Positions 36,532 to 45,306 of a stretch of 64,000 nt of DNA are shown in pieces (position 1 is the first letter of the stretch; every line of letters starts with the position of its first letter). Source of the stretch: Labedella populi (GTDB lineage Bacteria; Actinomycetota; Actinomycetes; Actinomycetales; Microbacteriaceae); the NCBI RefSeq assembly GCF_004078655.1, contig NZ_RZNC01000003.1, forward strand, positions 1 through 64,000, written 5' to 3'. The notes below the pieces were generated by a model, which searched no databases, was not told the DNA's origin, and was given only the letters and a program-made list of their open reading frames with translations. The position numbers and the translations under genes are program-made.

Positions 36532-37305
36532 ATGAAGATCGCGCGATTCAGCTCAGCAGGAGCCATCCACTTCGGGATCCTCGACGGTGAGGAGCTCGTC
36601 GTCCTCTCCGGCGACCCGATGTTCCAGGGGTTCGACACGACGGGGGAGCGGGTTCCGCTCGCCGAGGCGACCCTGCTCGCGCCGTCCATCCCGCGGTCGA
36701 AGGTCGTCGCCGTGGGGAAGAACTACCGGGACCACGTCGCGGAGATGGGCGGCGACGAGCCACCGGCGGAGCCCTTGCTGTTCCTCAAGCCCAACACGTC
36801 GGTGATCGGCCCGGGAGACCGGATCGTGACGCCCCCGCAGTCCTCTCAGGTCGAATTCGAGGGCGAGCTCGCCATCGTCATCGGCAGCATCGCGAAGAAC
36901 GTCGCCGCCGACCGTGCCGGAGAGGTCGTGTTCGGATACACGGTCGCGAACGACGTCACGGCTCGCGATCTGCAGCGCACGGATGGGCAGTGGGCTCGCG
37001 CGAAGGGGTTCGACACGTTCTGCCCGGTCGGTCCCGTCGTCGAGACGGAACTCGACGTGGCCGCGGCGACGCTCACGACCACCGTCAACGGTCAGGTGAA
37101 GCAGTCCGCCCCGCTCACGGACATGGTGCACGGCATCGGTGCGATCGTCGCGCACGCGTCGTCCGTCTTCACCCTGCTCCCCGGTGACATCATCCTGACC
37201 GGAACGCCGGCTGGAGTGGGTCCGATCGTGGCTGGGGACGTCGTGGAGGTCACGGTGTCGGGAATCGGTACGCTCTCGAACCCCGTCGCTGCAGCGCGCC
37301 CGTGA
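36532..37305 (+). CDS. Fumarylacetoacetate hydrolase family protein
   Basis: A 257-residue FAH-fold enzyme, a metal-dependent hydrolase/decarboxylase/isomerase class acting on dicarboxylic or keto acids. KVVAVGKNYRDHVAEMGG, FEGELAIVIG (metal-binding Glu pair), YTVANDVTARDLQ, GFDTFCPVGP and GDIILTGTPAGVGP are all present. Candidates include acylpyruvase or oxaloacetate decarboxylase; the operon with leuB-ilvE does not settle it. It overlaps the following MFS gene by 4 nt (GTGA). Confidence 0.87.
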   Translation: MKIARFSSAGAIHFGILDGEELVVLSGDPMFQGFDTTGERVPLAEATLLAPSIPRSKVVAVGKNYRDHVAEMGGDEPPAEPLLFLKPNTSVIGPGDRIVTPPQSSQVEFEGELAIVIGSIAKNVAADRAGEVVFGYTVANDVTARDLQRTDGQWARAKGFDTFCPVGPVVETELDVAAATLTTTVNGQVKQSAPLTDMVHGIGAIVAHASSVFTLLPGDIILTGTPAGVGPIVAGDVVEVTVSGIGTLSNPVAAARP

Positions 37306-38534
37306 CCGACGGGGGCGGGCCCGGGGACGGGGCTCGTGTCCGCACGATCTCGGTCCTCGTCGCCGGTCAGGTCCTCGGGGGCGTTTCAGCCGGGGCGACG
37401 ATCTCGCTCGGCGCCCTCCTCGCCGCCGACGTCACGGGTGACGAGGCGTTGTCGGGCCTCGCGTCGACCTTCCTCACCCTCGGGGCGGCTCTCGCCGCCG
37501 TCCCGCTGGCTCGAGTCGCCGTCCGGCTGGGCCGGCGTCCGGCGCTCGCCTCTGGAGTCTTCGTGAGCGCGTGCGGCGCCGCGGCCACGATCGCTGCGGT
37601 CGCCGCGTCCTCCGCGCCACTCCTGTTCGTGGCATTCCTCCTCGTCGGTGTCGGTTCGGCGGTCGGTCTGCAGGCGCGGTTCGCGGCGACGGACCTCTCG
37701 GGGCCGCGATCACGAGCGCGTGACCTCGCGGTCGTCGTCTGGGCGACGACGATCGGAGCGGTCCTCGGTCCCAACCTCGTCGGACCCGGCGCGGTTCTCG
37801 GCGCCGCCATCGGGCTGCCGGAACGGACCGGTCCGTTCCTTTTCAGTATTGCGAGCGGCCTCTTGGCCGTCGTCGTCTACCTCGTGGGTCTCCGCCCGGA
37901 CCCGCTCATCGAGAACCGACGGCGGGGCGCCGCCTCTGCGTCGGCCGGTGCACGCGAGGAACGGCCTTCGGCCGGTCGACGGCGCTTCGCGATACTGGCC
38001 GTCACCGCGAGCCATGCCGTGATGGTGGCCGTCATGGCCATGACGCCCGTGCAGCTGCACCATCACGGTAACGCCGATGCCGTCGTCGGCTTCACCCTCA
38101 GCCTGCACATCGCGGGCATGTACGCCCTCTCGCCGGTCTTCGGCTGGCTCGCGGACCGTTGGGGCCGGATTCCGCTCGTCCTCACGGGAGAAGCGGTCCT
38201 CGCCGCCGCCCTCGTCATCGCGTCGGTCGGGGCCGGAGACACGACGGCCGTGAGCGTCGGTCTCGTCCTCCTCGGCCTCGGATGGAGCGCGGCGACGATC
38301 GCCGGTTCCGCTCTCGTGACCGAGTCGACACCGCTCGATGCGCGACCGCGGGTGCAAGGCCGCACGGATCTCCTGATGAACCTCGGCGGCGCCGCTGCCG
38401 GTGCGCTCGCGGGCGTCGTGCTGTCGATCATCGGCTACGGCGGCCTCGCCCTCGCAGCCCTCGCGATCGTCACCGTCGTGGTGGTCGCCGGCGTCGTGAC
38501 GGGCCGATCCCGCTCGGCCGCTCTCGCGCGCTGA
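37302..38534 (+). CDS. MFS transporter
   Basis: A 410-residue, 12-helix MFS protein starting at GTG 37302 inside the stop of the FAH-family gene. RVAVRLGRRPALASG is motif A of the first half and FGWLADRWGRIPLVL of the second; a basic, Ala-rich central loop separates them. Co-translation with the hydrolase suggests transport of a related acid, which is an inference. The long 3' half is unusually glycine/alanine rich. Confidence 0.85.
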   Translation: MTDGGGPGDGARVRTISVLVAGQVLGGVSAGATISLGALLAADVTGDEALSGLASTFLTLGAALAAVPLARVAVRLGRRPALASGVFVSACGAAATIAAVAASSAPLLFVAFLLVGVGSAVGLQARFAATDLSGPRSRARDLAVVVWATTIGAVLGPNLVGPGAVLGAAIGLPERTGPFLFSIASGLLAVVVYLVGLRPDPLIENRRRGAASASAGAREERPSAGRRRFAILAVTASHAVMVAVMAMTPVQLHHHGNADAVVGFTLSLHIAGMYALSPVFGWLADRWGRIPLVLTGEAVLAAALVIASVGAGDTTAVSVGLVLLGLGWSAATIAGSALVTESTPLDARPRVQGRTDLLMNLGGAAAGALAGVVLSIIGYGGLALAALAIVTVVVVAGVVTGRSRSAALAR

Positions 38535-38574
38535 GGGGGGAACCGTGAGCCTCGTCGCGTCTCCAGGCCGCCGG

Positions 38575-38580
38575 TAGGAT
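38575..38580 (+). promoter_or_regulatory. -10 element of gltX
   Basis: TAGGAT with 7 nt to ATG 38588. It overlaps the two earlier in-frame ATGs (38579, 38582), which would then lie before the transcription start, so it decides the gltX start. Confidence 0.55.
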
Positions 38581-38587
38581 GATGTCG

Positions 38588-40108
38588 ATGTCTGCCCTCA
38601 CGCCTCCACCCTTCTCCACCGCCACCGGCTCCGACGTACGCGTTCGCTTCTGCCCGTCCCCGACGGGCACCCCGCACGTCGGCCTCGTCCGCACAGCCCT
38701 GTTCAATTGGGCCTACGCACGCCACACGGGCGGGACGTTCGTCTTCCGCATCGAGGACACCGACGCCGCGCGCGACAGCGAGGAGAGCTACGAGCAGATC
38801 CTCGAGGCGCTGCGGTGGCTCGGCCTCGACTGGGACGAGGGGATCGACGTCGGCGGTCCCCACGGGCCGTACCGGCAGTCGCAGCGCTCCGACGTCTACC
38901 GAGACGTCATCGACCGCCTCGTCGCGGCCGGCCACGTCTACGAGAGTTTCTCCAACGCGGAGGAGATCGACGCGCGGAACGAGGCTGCCGGTCGACCGAA
39001 GCAGCTCGGCTACGACAACGCCGACCGTGACCTCACCGATGAGCAGCGCGCAGCCTTCCGTGCAGAGGGCCGCGAGCCAGCGCTCCGGCTGCGGGTGCCC
39101 GACGCGGATCTCTCCTTCGACGACCTCGTCCGGGGCGAGATCACGTTCCCTGCCGGCTCGTTCACCGACTTCGTGGTCGTCCGGCCGAACGGCCAGCCGC
39201 TCTACACGCTCGTGAACCCGGTGGACGACGCCATCATGGGCATCACCCACGTGCTCCGTGGTGAGGACTTGCTCTCGTCGACCCCGCGCCAGATCGCGCT
39301 CTACCACGCCCTCGTCGACATCGGACTGACCGATGTCGTCCCGCGCTTCGGGCACCTCCCGTACGTCATGGGCGAGGGGAACAAGAAGCTCTCCAAGCGC
39401 GACCCGGAGTCGAACCTGTTCCATCACCGCGACCGGGGCTTCATCCCCGAGGGCCTCGTGAACTATCTCGCCCTGCTCGGTTGGGGTCTCTCGGCCGACC
39501 GCGACGTGTTCGGTCTCGACGAGATGGTCGCGGCCTTCGACGTCGAGGACGTCAACCCGAACCCCGCGCGCTTCGACCTCAAGAAGGCGGAGTCGATCAA
39601 CGGCGACCACATCCGACTGCTCGCAGCGGACGACTTCACCGAACGGACGATCCCGTATCTCACCGCGGCCGGCGTCTTCGACGGCGCGCCGGACGAGGCA
39701 CAGCGCGCGCTGCTCGCCGCCGCGACGCCGCTCGTCCAGGAGCGCGTCGGACTGCTCGGCGAGACGCCCGGGATGCTCGGGTTCCTCTTCACGACCGCCG
39801 ATCGGCTCGAGTACGCGGACGACGCCGTCTCGGGGCTCCCCGTGAACGCGTCCGACGTGCTCGCCGCCGCCCGTGAGGCGCTCGTCGACCTCGACGACGA
39901 GCAGTGGACGACGGGGGACATCCAGGCCGCGCTCTCCGCGCGCCTCGTCGACGGACTCGGCTTGAAGCCGCGTGTCGCCTACGGTCCCGTCCGCGTCGCC
40001 GTGTCGGGTCGGCGGGTGTCGCCTCCGCTCTTCGAGTCGCTCGAGCTCCTCGGCCGTGACGAGTCGATCGCCCGCATCGAGCGACTGCAGGCGCGGACCG
40101 CGGCATGA
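38588..40108 (+). CDS. gltX: Glutamate-tRNA ligase
   Basis: Class I aminoacyl-tRNA synthetase, 506 residues from ATG 38588. The HIGH-type motif appears as [19 protein letters not shown] follows, and the KMSKS-type loop is [10 protein letters not shown]; the C-terminal anticodon-binding helices are complete. Two upstream in-frame ATGs exist, but they overlap the -10 box. In actinobacteria lacking GlnRS this enzyme may also charge tRNA-Gln for later amidation; a tRNA-Gln lies 1 kb downstream. It overlaps the following gene by ATGA. Confidence 0.95.
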   Translation: MSALTPPPFSTATGSDVRVRFCPSPTGTPHVGLVRTALFNWAYARHTGGTFVFRIEDTDAARDSEESYEQILEALRWLGLDWDEGIDVGGPHGPYRQSQRSDVYRDVIDRLVAAGHVYESFSNAEEIDARNEAAGRPKQLGYDNADRDLTDEQRAAFRAEGREPALRLRVPDADLSFDDLVRGEITFPAGSFTDFVVVRPNGQPLYTLVNPVDDAIMGITHVLRGEDLLSSTPRQIALYHALVDIGLTDVVPRFGHLPYVMGEGNKKLSKRDPESNLFHHRDRGFIPEGLVNYLALLGWGLSADRDVFGLDEMVAAFDVEDVNPNPARFDLKKAESINGDHIRLLAADDFTERTIPYLTAAGVFDGAPDEAQRALLAAATPLVQERVGLLGETPGMLGFLFTTADRLEYADDAVSGLPVNASDVLAAAREALVDLDDEQWTTGDIQAALSARLVDGLGLKPRVAYGPVRVAVSGRRVSPPLFESLELLGRDESIARIERLQARTAA

Positions 40109-41061
40109 CCGATTGGGACGTCGTCGTCGTCGGAGGGGGACCGGCGGGCTTGTCGGCTGCGCTCAACCTCGTCCGCGCGCGTTTGAGGGTCCTCGTCCTC
40201 GACAGCAATCGTCCGCGGCACTCCGCAACTCTCGTCTCGCACGGCTTCCTCACACGCGACGGTGTCTCCCCGCTCGAGTTGCGCGCGCTCGGGCGGGCCG
40301 AGGTCGACGCGTACGACGACGCGGATGTCGCCTTCGCGCTCGTCACGTCGGTCGAGCGCGACGGTGACGGCTTCCGGATCCGTGCGACGGGTGTGCGCGG
40401 GGCGCCCGATCGCGACGACACGGCTGCTCGTGTCCTCGTGACCTCCGGACTCGCGGAGAAGCTGCCCGATGTGCCGGCTTTGCGGGCTTACTACGGCACG
40501 AGCGTCCACAGCTGCCTGACGTGTGACGGCTTCGACAAGAGTGGCCAGCCGCTCGCCGTCATCGGGGAGACCCCTGACCTCGCCTCCATCGCGTGGCGGA
40601 CGCTGCAGTGGAGTGATGACGTCGTCGTGTTCACGAACGGCACCCCGGCGGTCTCCGAGGAGGAGCGGATCGAGCTCGCCGCCGTGGGCGTGCGCGTCGT
40701 CGACCAAAGGATCACGGCCCTCGAGGGCGACCGCTCGGGTCTCACGGGCGTGACGCTCGAGTCGGGGGAGACGGTCCCGCGGTCGGGCGGCTTCGTCCGC
40801 CCGACCTGGACGGCCGCCCTCGGTTACCTCGACGGGCTCACGGCCACCGCCGCTCTCGAGACGGACGAACTCGGTCTCCTCCGGACGGACGCCTTCGGAC
40901 GGACGAGTGTCCCCGGCCTCTACGCCGCCGGGGACATCACGCCCCCCGGACCGCAGCAGCTCGTCGTAGCCGCCGGCCAGGCCGCCGTGGTGGTGGGCGG
41001 GATCCTCGACGACATCGCCACGCTGCGCCGTCGTTCGTCCGTGGCGGACGCGGCCTCCTGA
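40105..41061 (+). CDS. Thioredoxin-reductase-like flavoprotein
   Basis: A 318-residue FAD/NAD(P)H oxidoreductase. [30 protein letters not shown] is the FAD motif, SCLTCDGFD carries the redox pair Cys137-Cys140, and [24 protein letters not shown] is the second FAD motif. The NADPH site in the middle is degenerate ([12 protein letters not shown], no GGG), as in relatives that use other donors. It is shorter and more divergent than TrxB, so the partner is uncertain. Translationally coupled to gltX. Confidence 0.85.
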   Translation: MTDWDVVVVGGGPAGLSAALNLVRARLRVLVLDSNRPRHSATLVSHGFLTRDGVSPLELRALGRAEVDAYDDADVAFALVTSVERDGDGFRIRATGVRGAPDRDDTAARVLVTSGLAEKLPDVPALRAYYGTSVHSCLTCDGFDKSGQPLAVIGETPDLASIAWRTLQWSDDVVVFTNGTPAVSEEERIELAAVGVRVVDQRITALEGDRSGLTGVTLESGETVPRSGGFVRPTWTAALGYLDGLTATAALETDELGLLRTDAFGRTSVPGLYAAGDITPPGPQQLVVAAGQAAVVVGGILDDIATLRRRSSVADAAS

Positions 41062-41140
41062 GAGCCGTTCCGCCGGTTTGGAGAGTGCTCGCTCGGTGAG
41101 CTAGGGTGGGATGTCGGTCGGGGCAACGCCTCGAAACCGG

Positions 41141-41212
41141 TGGGGTATGGTGTAATTGGCAACACGGCTGATTCTGGTTCAGTTGTTCTTGGTTCGAGTC
41201 CAGGTACCCCAG
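41141..41212 (+). tRNA. tRNA-Gln (anticodon CTG)
   Basis: A 72-nt cloverleaf: acceptor TGGGGTA/TACCCCA, anticodon stem GCTGA/TCAGT (one G-T pair at the base) around TTCTGGT (CTG), T-loop GTTCGAGTC, discriminator G. CCA is not encoded. Followed by a terminator hairpin. Confidence 0.94.
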
Positions 41213-41219
41213 CACATCG

Positions 41220-41250
41220 CTCCTCCGATCCCCAGGGATCGGGGGAGTTT
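41220..41250 (+). terminator. Intrinsic terminator after tRNA-Gln
   Basis: CTCCTCCGATCC pairs with GGATCGGGGGAG over a CCAG loop, then TTT. Confidence 0.85.
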
Positions 41251-41377
41251 CTGCGTCGGGGAGTGTGCGTCCGTCCGGGAACCGGGATCAGGGCGAGACG
41301 ATACTCTCACGGATGCCCCAGAGCACGGCCTGCAAGCGGTCCTCGACGCCGCATGGCGCGCCGACGGCCGGCGATCG

Positions 41378-41728
41378 GAGAACTCGCGGAGAATGCGGCA
41401 GGTGAGACGCTGATCGAGCGTGCCCCTACCGTCGGCGACGGAGCGGATGGCCGCGAGGAGCGTCGACTCGTCGGCTACCTTGAGGAGGAAGCCGGCCGCT
41501 CAGGCCTTGAGCGCAGAAGGCGATGGCCCTCGTGGCCGCGATGCCGTCCATCCCCGGCATGCGGATGTCCATGCACACCGCATCCGGGCGGAGCTCCCGC
41601 GTGAGTTGGACGGCCTCGACGCCGTCGGCCGCCTCCCCGACGACATCGATGTCGTCCTCGAGCCCGAGGATGACGCCGAGGCCGGCGCGGACGACCGCCT
41701 GGTCGTCGGCGATCAGGAGCCGGATCAC
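41378..41728 (-). pseudogene. Decayed NarL-type response regulator
   Basis: Receiver domain remnant. GTG 41728 overlaps the end of the kinase remnant as GTGA, the original operon junction. [20 protein letters not shown] and [14 protein letters not shown] with the phosphoacceptor Asp are intact. After ATRAI the sequence loses about 20 residues, shows an in-frame TGA (41500-41502, in LKA-stop-AAGFLL), and resumes as [24 protein letters not shown] in another frame. The DNA-binding domain is gone. It cannot give a working regulator. Confidence 0.82.
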
Positions 41729-42018
41729 GACCGTGCATCCTCGACGCCGTCGGGGATGACGAGGGTGTTGGCCCAGCCCCCGTCGGCTGTCGGCCCCGTC
41801 GTCAGGGTCACGTGGATGAGTCCGGCGCGCTCCTCCATGTCGGCCAGTCCGTACCGTTCCCCACCGGCCCTCGCGTCGGGTCCGAGCGCGCGTCCGCCGG
41901 TTGCCGGCGTATTTCGCACCGCGAGGGTCAGAGCGTCTCCCGTATAGCGCCGGGAGCATGCCGGGCCGCGTTCGCGAGCGACTCCTGCACCATCCGGTAC
42001 CCGGCCGTCTCCGGAGCG
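41725..42018 (-). pseudogene. Decayed histidine kinase (C-terminal part)
   Basis: Two frames carry the end of a LiaS/NarX-type sensor kinase: [21 protein letters not shown] (N box), then after loss of a few residues and a frame change [18 protein letters not shown] and [24 protein letters not shown] (G box region) to the stop at 41725. The sensor domain, the phosphoacceptor histidine and the start are missing: the fragment is joined directly to an ABC ATPase fragment by a deletion near 42019. Confidence 0.8.
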
Positions 42019-42336
42019 CGCCGCCGCGATGCGGAGATGTTGGCGACCTGTTCGTCCGGGGTGCAGCCCACCGGCGTCGAGCACGGCGCCGACGATGCGC
42101 GCGGGTGAATCGAGGTCACGGAAACGACGCCCGAGGACGCGGGCGTCGCCGGAGTCGGGTGCTGCGAGGCCGAGGAGCATGCGGAGCGTCGTGGTCTTGC
42201 CGGCGCCGTTCGGGCCGAGAAGACCCGTGATGCGTCCGGGGTGCACCGCGAAACCGACGTCGTCGATCCCGAGTCACCCACGGAAGGACTTCCGGAGATG
42301 TTCCGCCTCGAGGGCGGGGGAGGGGTTCGTGTTCAT
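42019..42336 (-). pseudogene. Decayed ABC transporter ATPase (N-terminal part)
   Basis: ATG 42336 begins MNTNPSPALEAEHLRKSFRG, then an in-frame TGA at codon 21, then in the same frame [31 protein letters not shown] (Walker A intact) up to [18 protein letters not shown]. The signature and Walker B parts, and any permease gene, are deleted. The unit was probably an ABC exporter with its own two-component system, as in antibiotic-resistance loci. A further 184 nt to the next gene hold nothing recognisable. Confidence 0.82.
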
Positions 42337-42520
42337 GTCTCCAGCGTCGTGGCCGGGGTGCGAACGCGCCCCGGCCCTCAGAACGGTCCGACCCGTCCGA
42401 AAGGACGGGGTGCGCTCCTGTCGAGAATTCCTTCGAGCAACCGGTCTGAAACGTACGGCGCCGGGGTACATGGGGAAGGACGCGGGTCAGGCCGCGTCAC
42501 GACTTCTCCAGGAGATCATG

Positions 42521-42886
42521 ATGGGAACGCTCAAGTACGGCACGGCGGACTACGAGATCGACGATCGGGTGCTCGCGCATCTGCGCGTCGTCATCGTCCA
42601 GAAGCTCCGTCGGCGTGAGAGCTTCCTGCTCTCGTGGGATCATCACGCCGTGAACGGCGGCGGCCGGACGTCCCTGTGGGTGACCGACGGGGTCCTCCTC
42701 GCCTTCACGTTCTTCGGTAGCCGTCAGGCGAATCTCGACCGCGAGTGGCTCGATCGGATGATGTCGGCGAGCCACTCCGTCATGGGACTCAATCTCGAAG
42801 AGGTGCCCGAGGTCCCGCCGGGAGACGACGCCGCGCCGCGATCTTCGCGTCGAAGTGGTTCGGGACCCGGTCGTGCGGCATCATGA
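42521..42886 (+). CDS. DUF7882 family protein
   Basis: A 121-residue protein that matches the short family common in Microbacteriaceae beginning MGTLKYG and containing DDRVLAHLRVVIVQKLRRRESFLLSWD and LWVTDGVLLAFTFFGSR. Homologues are sometimes mis-annotated as ATP-dependent DNA ligases; no ligase motif (KxDG) is present. ATG 42521 is preferred to 42518 because AGGAG then sits 6 nt upstream. The acidic/basic tail after residue 100 is probably unstructured. It is followed directly by the GAF-ANTAR gene. Function unknown. Confidence 0.8.
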   Translation: MGTLKYGTADYEIDDRVLAHLRVVIVQKLRRRESFLLSWDHHAVNGGGRTSLWVTDGVLLAFTFFGSRQANLDREWLDRMMSASHSVMGLNLEEVPEVPPGDDAAPRSSRRSGSGPGRAAS

Positions 42887-42891
42887 GGGAC

Positions 42892-43683
42892 ATGAGTGAA
42901 CCCGGCGCGGAGTACTTCGCGAGACTCGCCTACGACCTCCAGGCGGAACCCGACACCGATGCGACCGTCGACGTCGTGGTCGAGTACGCGCGCGACGCCG
43001 TCCGGTGCGATGGTGCCGGCGTCCACCTGCTCGAGGGCAAGCGGATCCGGACTGCCGCGGCGACCGGCGAGCTCGTCCGCCAGGCCGATGAACTGCAGAA
43101 CGAGCTCGGTGAGGGGCCCTGCCTCTCCTCGATCGAGTCGCTCGGGAGCTACGTCGTGCCGGACTCGGCGAACGACCCGCGCTGGCCGACGTACGGGCCG
43201 CGTCTCGCCCGTCTCGGGTACCGCTCGATGGTGAGCGTCCCTCTCGTCACGAAGGACAGCGTCATCGGGTCGCTCAATCTCTTCTCGGTCGCGCCGCACT
43301 CCCTCAACGACACGGATGAGGCGGTCGCCCGCATCTTCGCGCGGCACGCCTCGATCGCTCTCGCGAACGCGCGTTCCGAGGACAACCTCGAGAAGGCCCT
43401 CGATGGGCGCAAGGCGATCGGCCAGGCGCAGGGGATCCTGATGGAGCGTTTCTCGATCGACGAGGGGCGGGCGTTCTCGCTCCTCCGGCGCTACTCGCAG
43501 CACCACAACACGAAGCTCGTGTCGGTGGCTCAGGAGGTCGTCACCGGCGGACTGTTCCCGGCGCTGCCTGATGCGGGAGAGGCCGACCGAGCTCCCGTCG
43601 AAGAGCTCGGAGCGAGCCATCGAGCGAGCGGGAGACGGCCTTCTGCGTCGAGCCCGTCCGACGAGCGATCTCGGCTTGCGTGA
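42892..43683 (+). CDS. GAF and ANTAR domain regulator
   Basis: A 263-residue regulator. Residues about 10-150 are a GAF sensor domain (GEGPCLSSIESLGSYVVPDSANDPRWPTYG; YRSMVSVPLV), and about 160-225 an ANTAR RNA-binding domain (RKAIGQAQGILMERFSIDEGRAFSLLRRYSQ). ANTAR proteins bind paired hairpins in mRNA and prevent termination. ATG 42892 follows GAGGGA; ATG 42883, overlapping the previous stop as ATGA, is equally possible. The C-terminal 40 or so residues are an odd Ser/Arg-rich extension lying antisense to the sigma-factor gene (143-nt overlap). Confidence 0.85.
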   Translation: MSEPGAEYFARLAYDLQAEPDTDATVDVVVEYARDAVRCDGAGVHLLEGKRIRTAAATGELVRQADELQNELGEGPCLSSIESLGSYVVPDSANDPRWPTYGPRLARLGYRSMVSVPLVTKDSVIGSLNLFSVAPHSLNDTDEAVARIFARHASIALANARSEDNLEKALDGRKAIGQAQGILMERFSIDEGRAFSLLRRYSQHHNTKLVSVAQEVVTGGLFPALPDAGEADRAPVEELGASHRASGRRPSASSPSDERSRLA

Positions 43684-44209
43684 GGTCCTCGAAGTAGCGG
43701 AGGTACACGATGAGGCGCGCGTCGACGGGGAGGACCCGCAGCGCCGCGAAGAGCGGGATGCGCGAGTCGCTCTCGTCGAGGCGACGGTCGAAGTCTCCGA
43801 CGGCGCTCGACAGCGGCATCACGTCGCCGCCTGCCACCACGGGCGCATCCAGGGACAGGGGCGAGGCGAGGGAGCCGGCCGACGGCCCCGCGGCACCCAG
43901 GACGCCGCGGGGGACGCGCACGACTCGCGTGCTGTCTCGGAGATAGTGGAGGAGCTCCCCGCGGATGTATGACGCGGCGAACGCCGCGAACGCCGACCCG
44001 GCGCGGCAGTCGAAGCGGCGGGCCGCTTGCACGAGCCCGACATAGGCGACCTGTCTCAAGTCGAGGCGGTCGTTGGCGCGCCGCGACCACCGTTCCGCGA
44101 GCGCTTCGGCGAGAGCCAAGTGAGCGTGCACGAGGTCGTCGGAGACGTCGGGGGAGCGGGAGGTCACGGACGAGGGAAGCGGCGCCTCGGTGACGTTCGG
44201 GGAATACAC
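43541..44209 (-). CDS. Sigma-70 family factor (SigB/SigF-like)
   Basis: A 222-residue alternative sigma factor. Region 2: DLRQVAYVGLVQAARRFDCRAGSAFAAFAASYIRGELLHYLRDSTRVVRVPR, with the core-binding and -10 reading helices. Region 4: LPVDARLIVYLRYFEDLTQAEIARRTGSTQKAVSRSLDGSLRALRREL. Region 3 is reduced. GTG 44209 is the only start in frame and GAGG lies 6 nt upstream. No anti-sigma or anti-anti-sigma gene is adjacent, unusual for this group. The 3' 143 nt, including part of region 4, overlap the GAF-ANTAR gene on the other strand. Confidence 0.85.
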   Translation of the reverse strand: MYSPNVTEAPLPSSVTSRSPDVSDDLVHAHLALAEALAERWSRRANDRLDLRQVAYVGLVQAARRFDCRAGSAFAAFAASYIRGELLHYLRDSTRVVRVPRGVLGAAGPSAGSLASPLSLDAPVVAGGDVMPLSSAVGDFDRRLDESDSRIPLFAALRVLPVDARLIVYLRYFEDLTQAEIARRTGSTQKAVSRSLDGSLRALRRELGRPLPHQAAPGTVRR

Positions 44210-44320
44210 GGATGGCCTCGTCGTGGATCGAGAAGGCGATGGCGCACTGTTTGACCATCGGTGTGGAGATCAGATTAGCACCGGTTGACATGTCGAGGGC
44301 CGGTGTGGAGGGTTGGGGAA

Positions 44321-44845
44321 ATGAAGGCTACGCGAGATGCTTCCGACGCCGAGGCGACTGATGCGCGCCCCGATGGCCGGGACGAGTCGGAGAACGAGCG
44401 GCTCGACCGGCATTGGAGCGAGATTCTGCAGGAGTTGCGCGTCACGCAGACGGGAACGCAGATCCTCACGGGATTCCTGCTCGCGCTCGCCTTCCAACCC
44501 ACCTTCCAGGAGCTCGACACCCTGCAGACGACCGTCTACCTCATACTCGTGTCGCTCGCGGCTCTCGCCACGGTGTCCGGCCTCGCCCCCGTCAGCTCCC
44601 ACCGGGTCCTCTTCGGTCGGCTCATGAAGGAGAAGGTCGTCGGGTTCGGCGATCTCCTGCTGCGGGTCACACTGGCCATGATCTCCCTCCTCCTGACCGG
44701 AGTGGTGTTCTTCCTCTTCGACGTCGTCGTCAGTCGGCGAGCGGCGACCGTCGCGGGAGCGGTCGTGCTCCTCGTCGTCGGCAGCCTGTGGCTCGTCGTC
44801 CCGATCCTCGTGCGCGGGCGTACGCACTCCTCGGAGCGGAGTTGA
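44321..44845 (+). CDS. DUF6328 family membrane protein
   Basis: A 174-residue protein: acidic N-terminus, the conserved LDRHWSEILQELRVTQTGTQILTGFLLALAFQPTFQELD, then four hydrophobic segments and a basic end. This is the DUF6328 pattern of actinobacteria; function unknown. ATG 44321 is preferred to an upstream TTG because GGGGA precedes it. It is divergent from the sigma-factor gene with 111 bp between, and a hairpin terminator follows. Confidence 0.83.
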   Translation: MKATRDASDAEATDARPDGRDESENERLDRHWSEILQELRVTQTGTQILTGFLLALAFQPTFQELDTLQTTVYLILVSLAALATVSGLAPVSSHRVLFGRLMKEKVVGFGDLLLRVTLAMISLLLTGVVFFLFDVVVSRRAATVAGAVVLLVVGSLWLVVPILVRGRTHSSERS

Positions 44846-44919
44846 GGGCCCGTCGAGGTTTTGTCAATCCTGTGCAGCGGCGCGCGTGGCCGTCGCACAC
44901 TGGCGCCAGGAGCCGTCCG

Positions 44920-44954
44920 ACCGCCCGTGGTGCGTCGGGTGGTCGGGCGGTTTC
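44920..44954 (+). terminator. Probable terminator after the DUF6328 gene
   Basis: ACCGCCCG pairs perfectly with CGGGCGGT around a 16-nt loop, followed by TTT. The stem is short for a 74-nt distance from the stop, so moderately sure. Confidence 0.55.
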
Positions 44955-44999
44955 CGTTCCTCACCGGTGCGAAGCGGGTCGATCGCGCTCCGCTGCTGC

Positions 45000-45185
45000 T
45001 CACTCGAGCGGAGACGAGCGGCCGGTGCGGCGGACGTCCGCGCCCTCTTGCCGCATGACCGCGCCGCGCCGGTCGTACCAGGTGACGCGCCGCTCCTGAT
45101 CACCCGTACGGATGCACTCCTCGACCACGCGGCCGTCGGAGGAGATGTCGTGGTTGCTCCAGCGTGTGGCTGCACTGTCGTTCAT
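45000..45185 (-). CDS. Small hypothetical protein
   Basis: 61 residues from ATG 45185: MNDSAATRWSNHDISSDGR, then VEECIRTGDQERRVTWYDRRGAVMRQEG. Charged, soluble, no known domain. Support for a real gene: GAGGAGG 9-10 nt before the ATG and a TAACCT box (45214-45219) at the right distance upstream. Codon use is compatible. Family not recognised. Confidence 0.6.
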   Translation of the reverse strand: MNDSAATRWSNHDISSDGRVVEECIRTGDQERRVTWYDRRGAVMRQEGADVRRTGRSSPLE

Positions 45186-45306
45186 GATCGCCGGCCTCCT
45201 CATCGAGGTCTCCAGGTTAGGCGCACGCCTCAGGGCCGCCCATACCTTGACGATCAGGAGACCGTGGGGCAGCCGCAGCGTGGTGCTGCCGTCTACTGCA
45301 CCGCGA

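Noticed and set aside
41140-41947. Plus-strand open frames after tRNA-Gln
   Set aside because: They are antisense to the response-regulator and kinase remnants and have no recognisable protein features.
43530-44291. An alternative 253-residue minus-strand frame beginning MSTGANLISTPMVK over the sigma gene
   Set aside because: After the first 30 residues it is an Arg/Pro-rich shadow; the sigma domains are in the other frame starting at GTG 44209.
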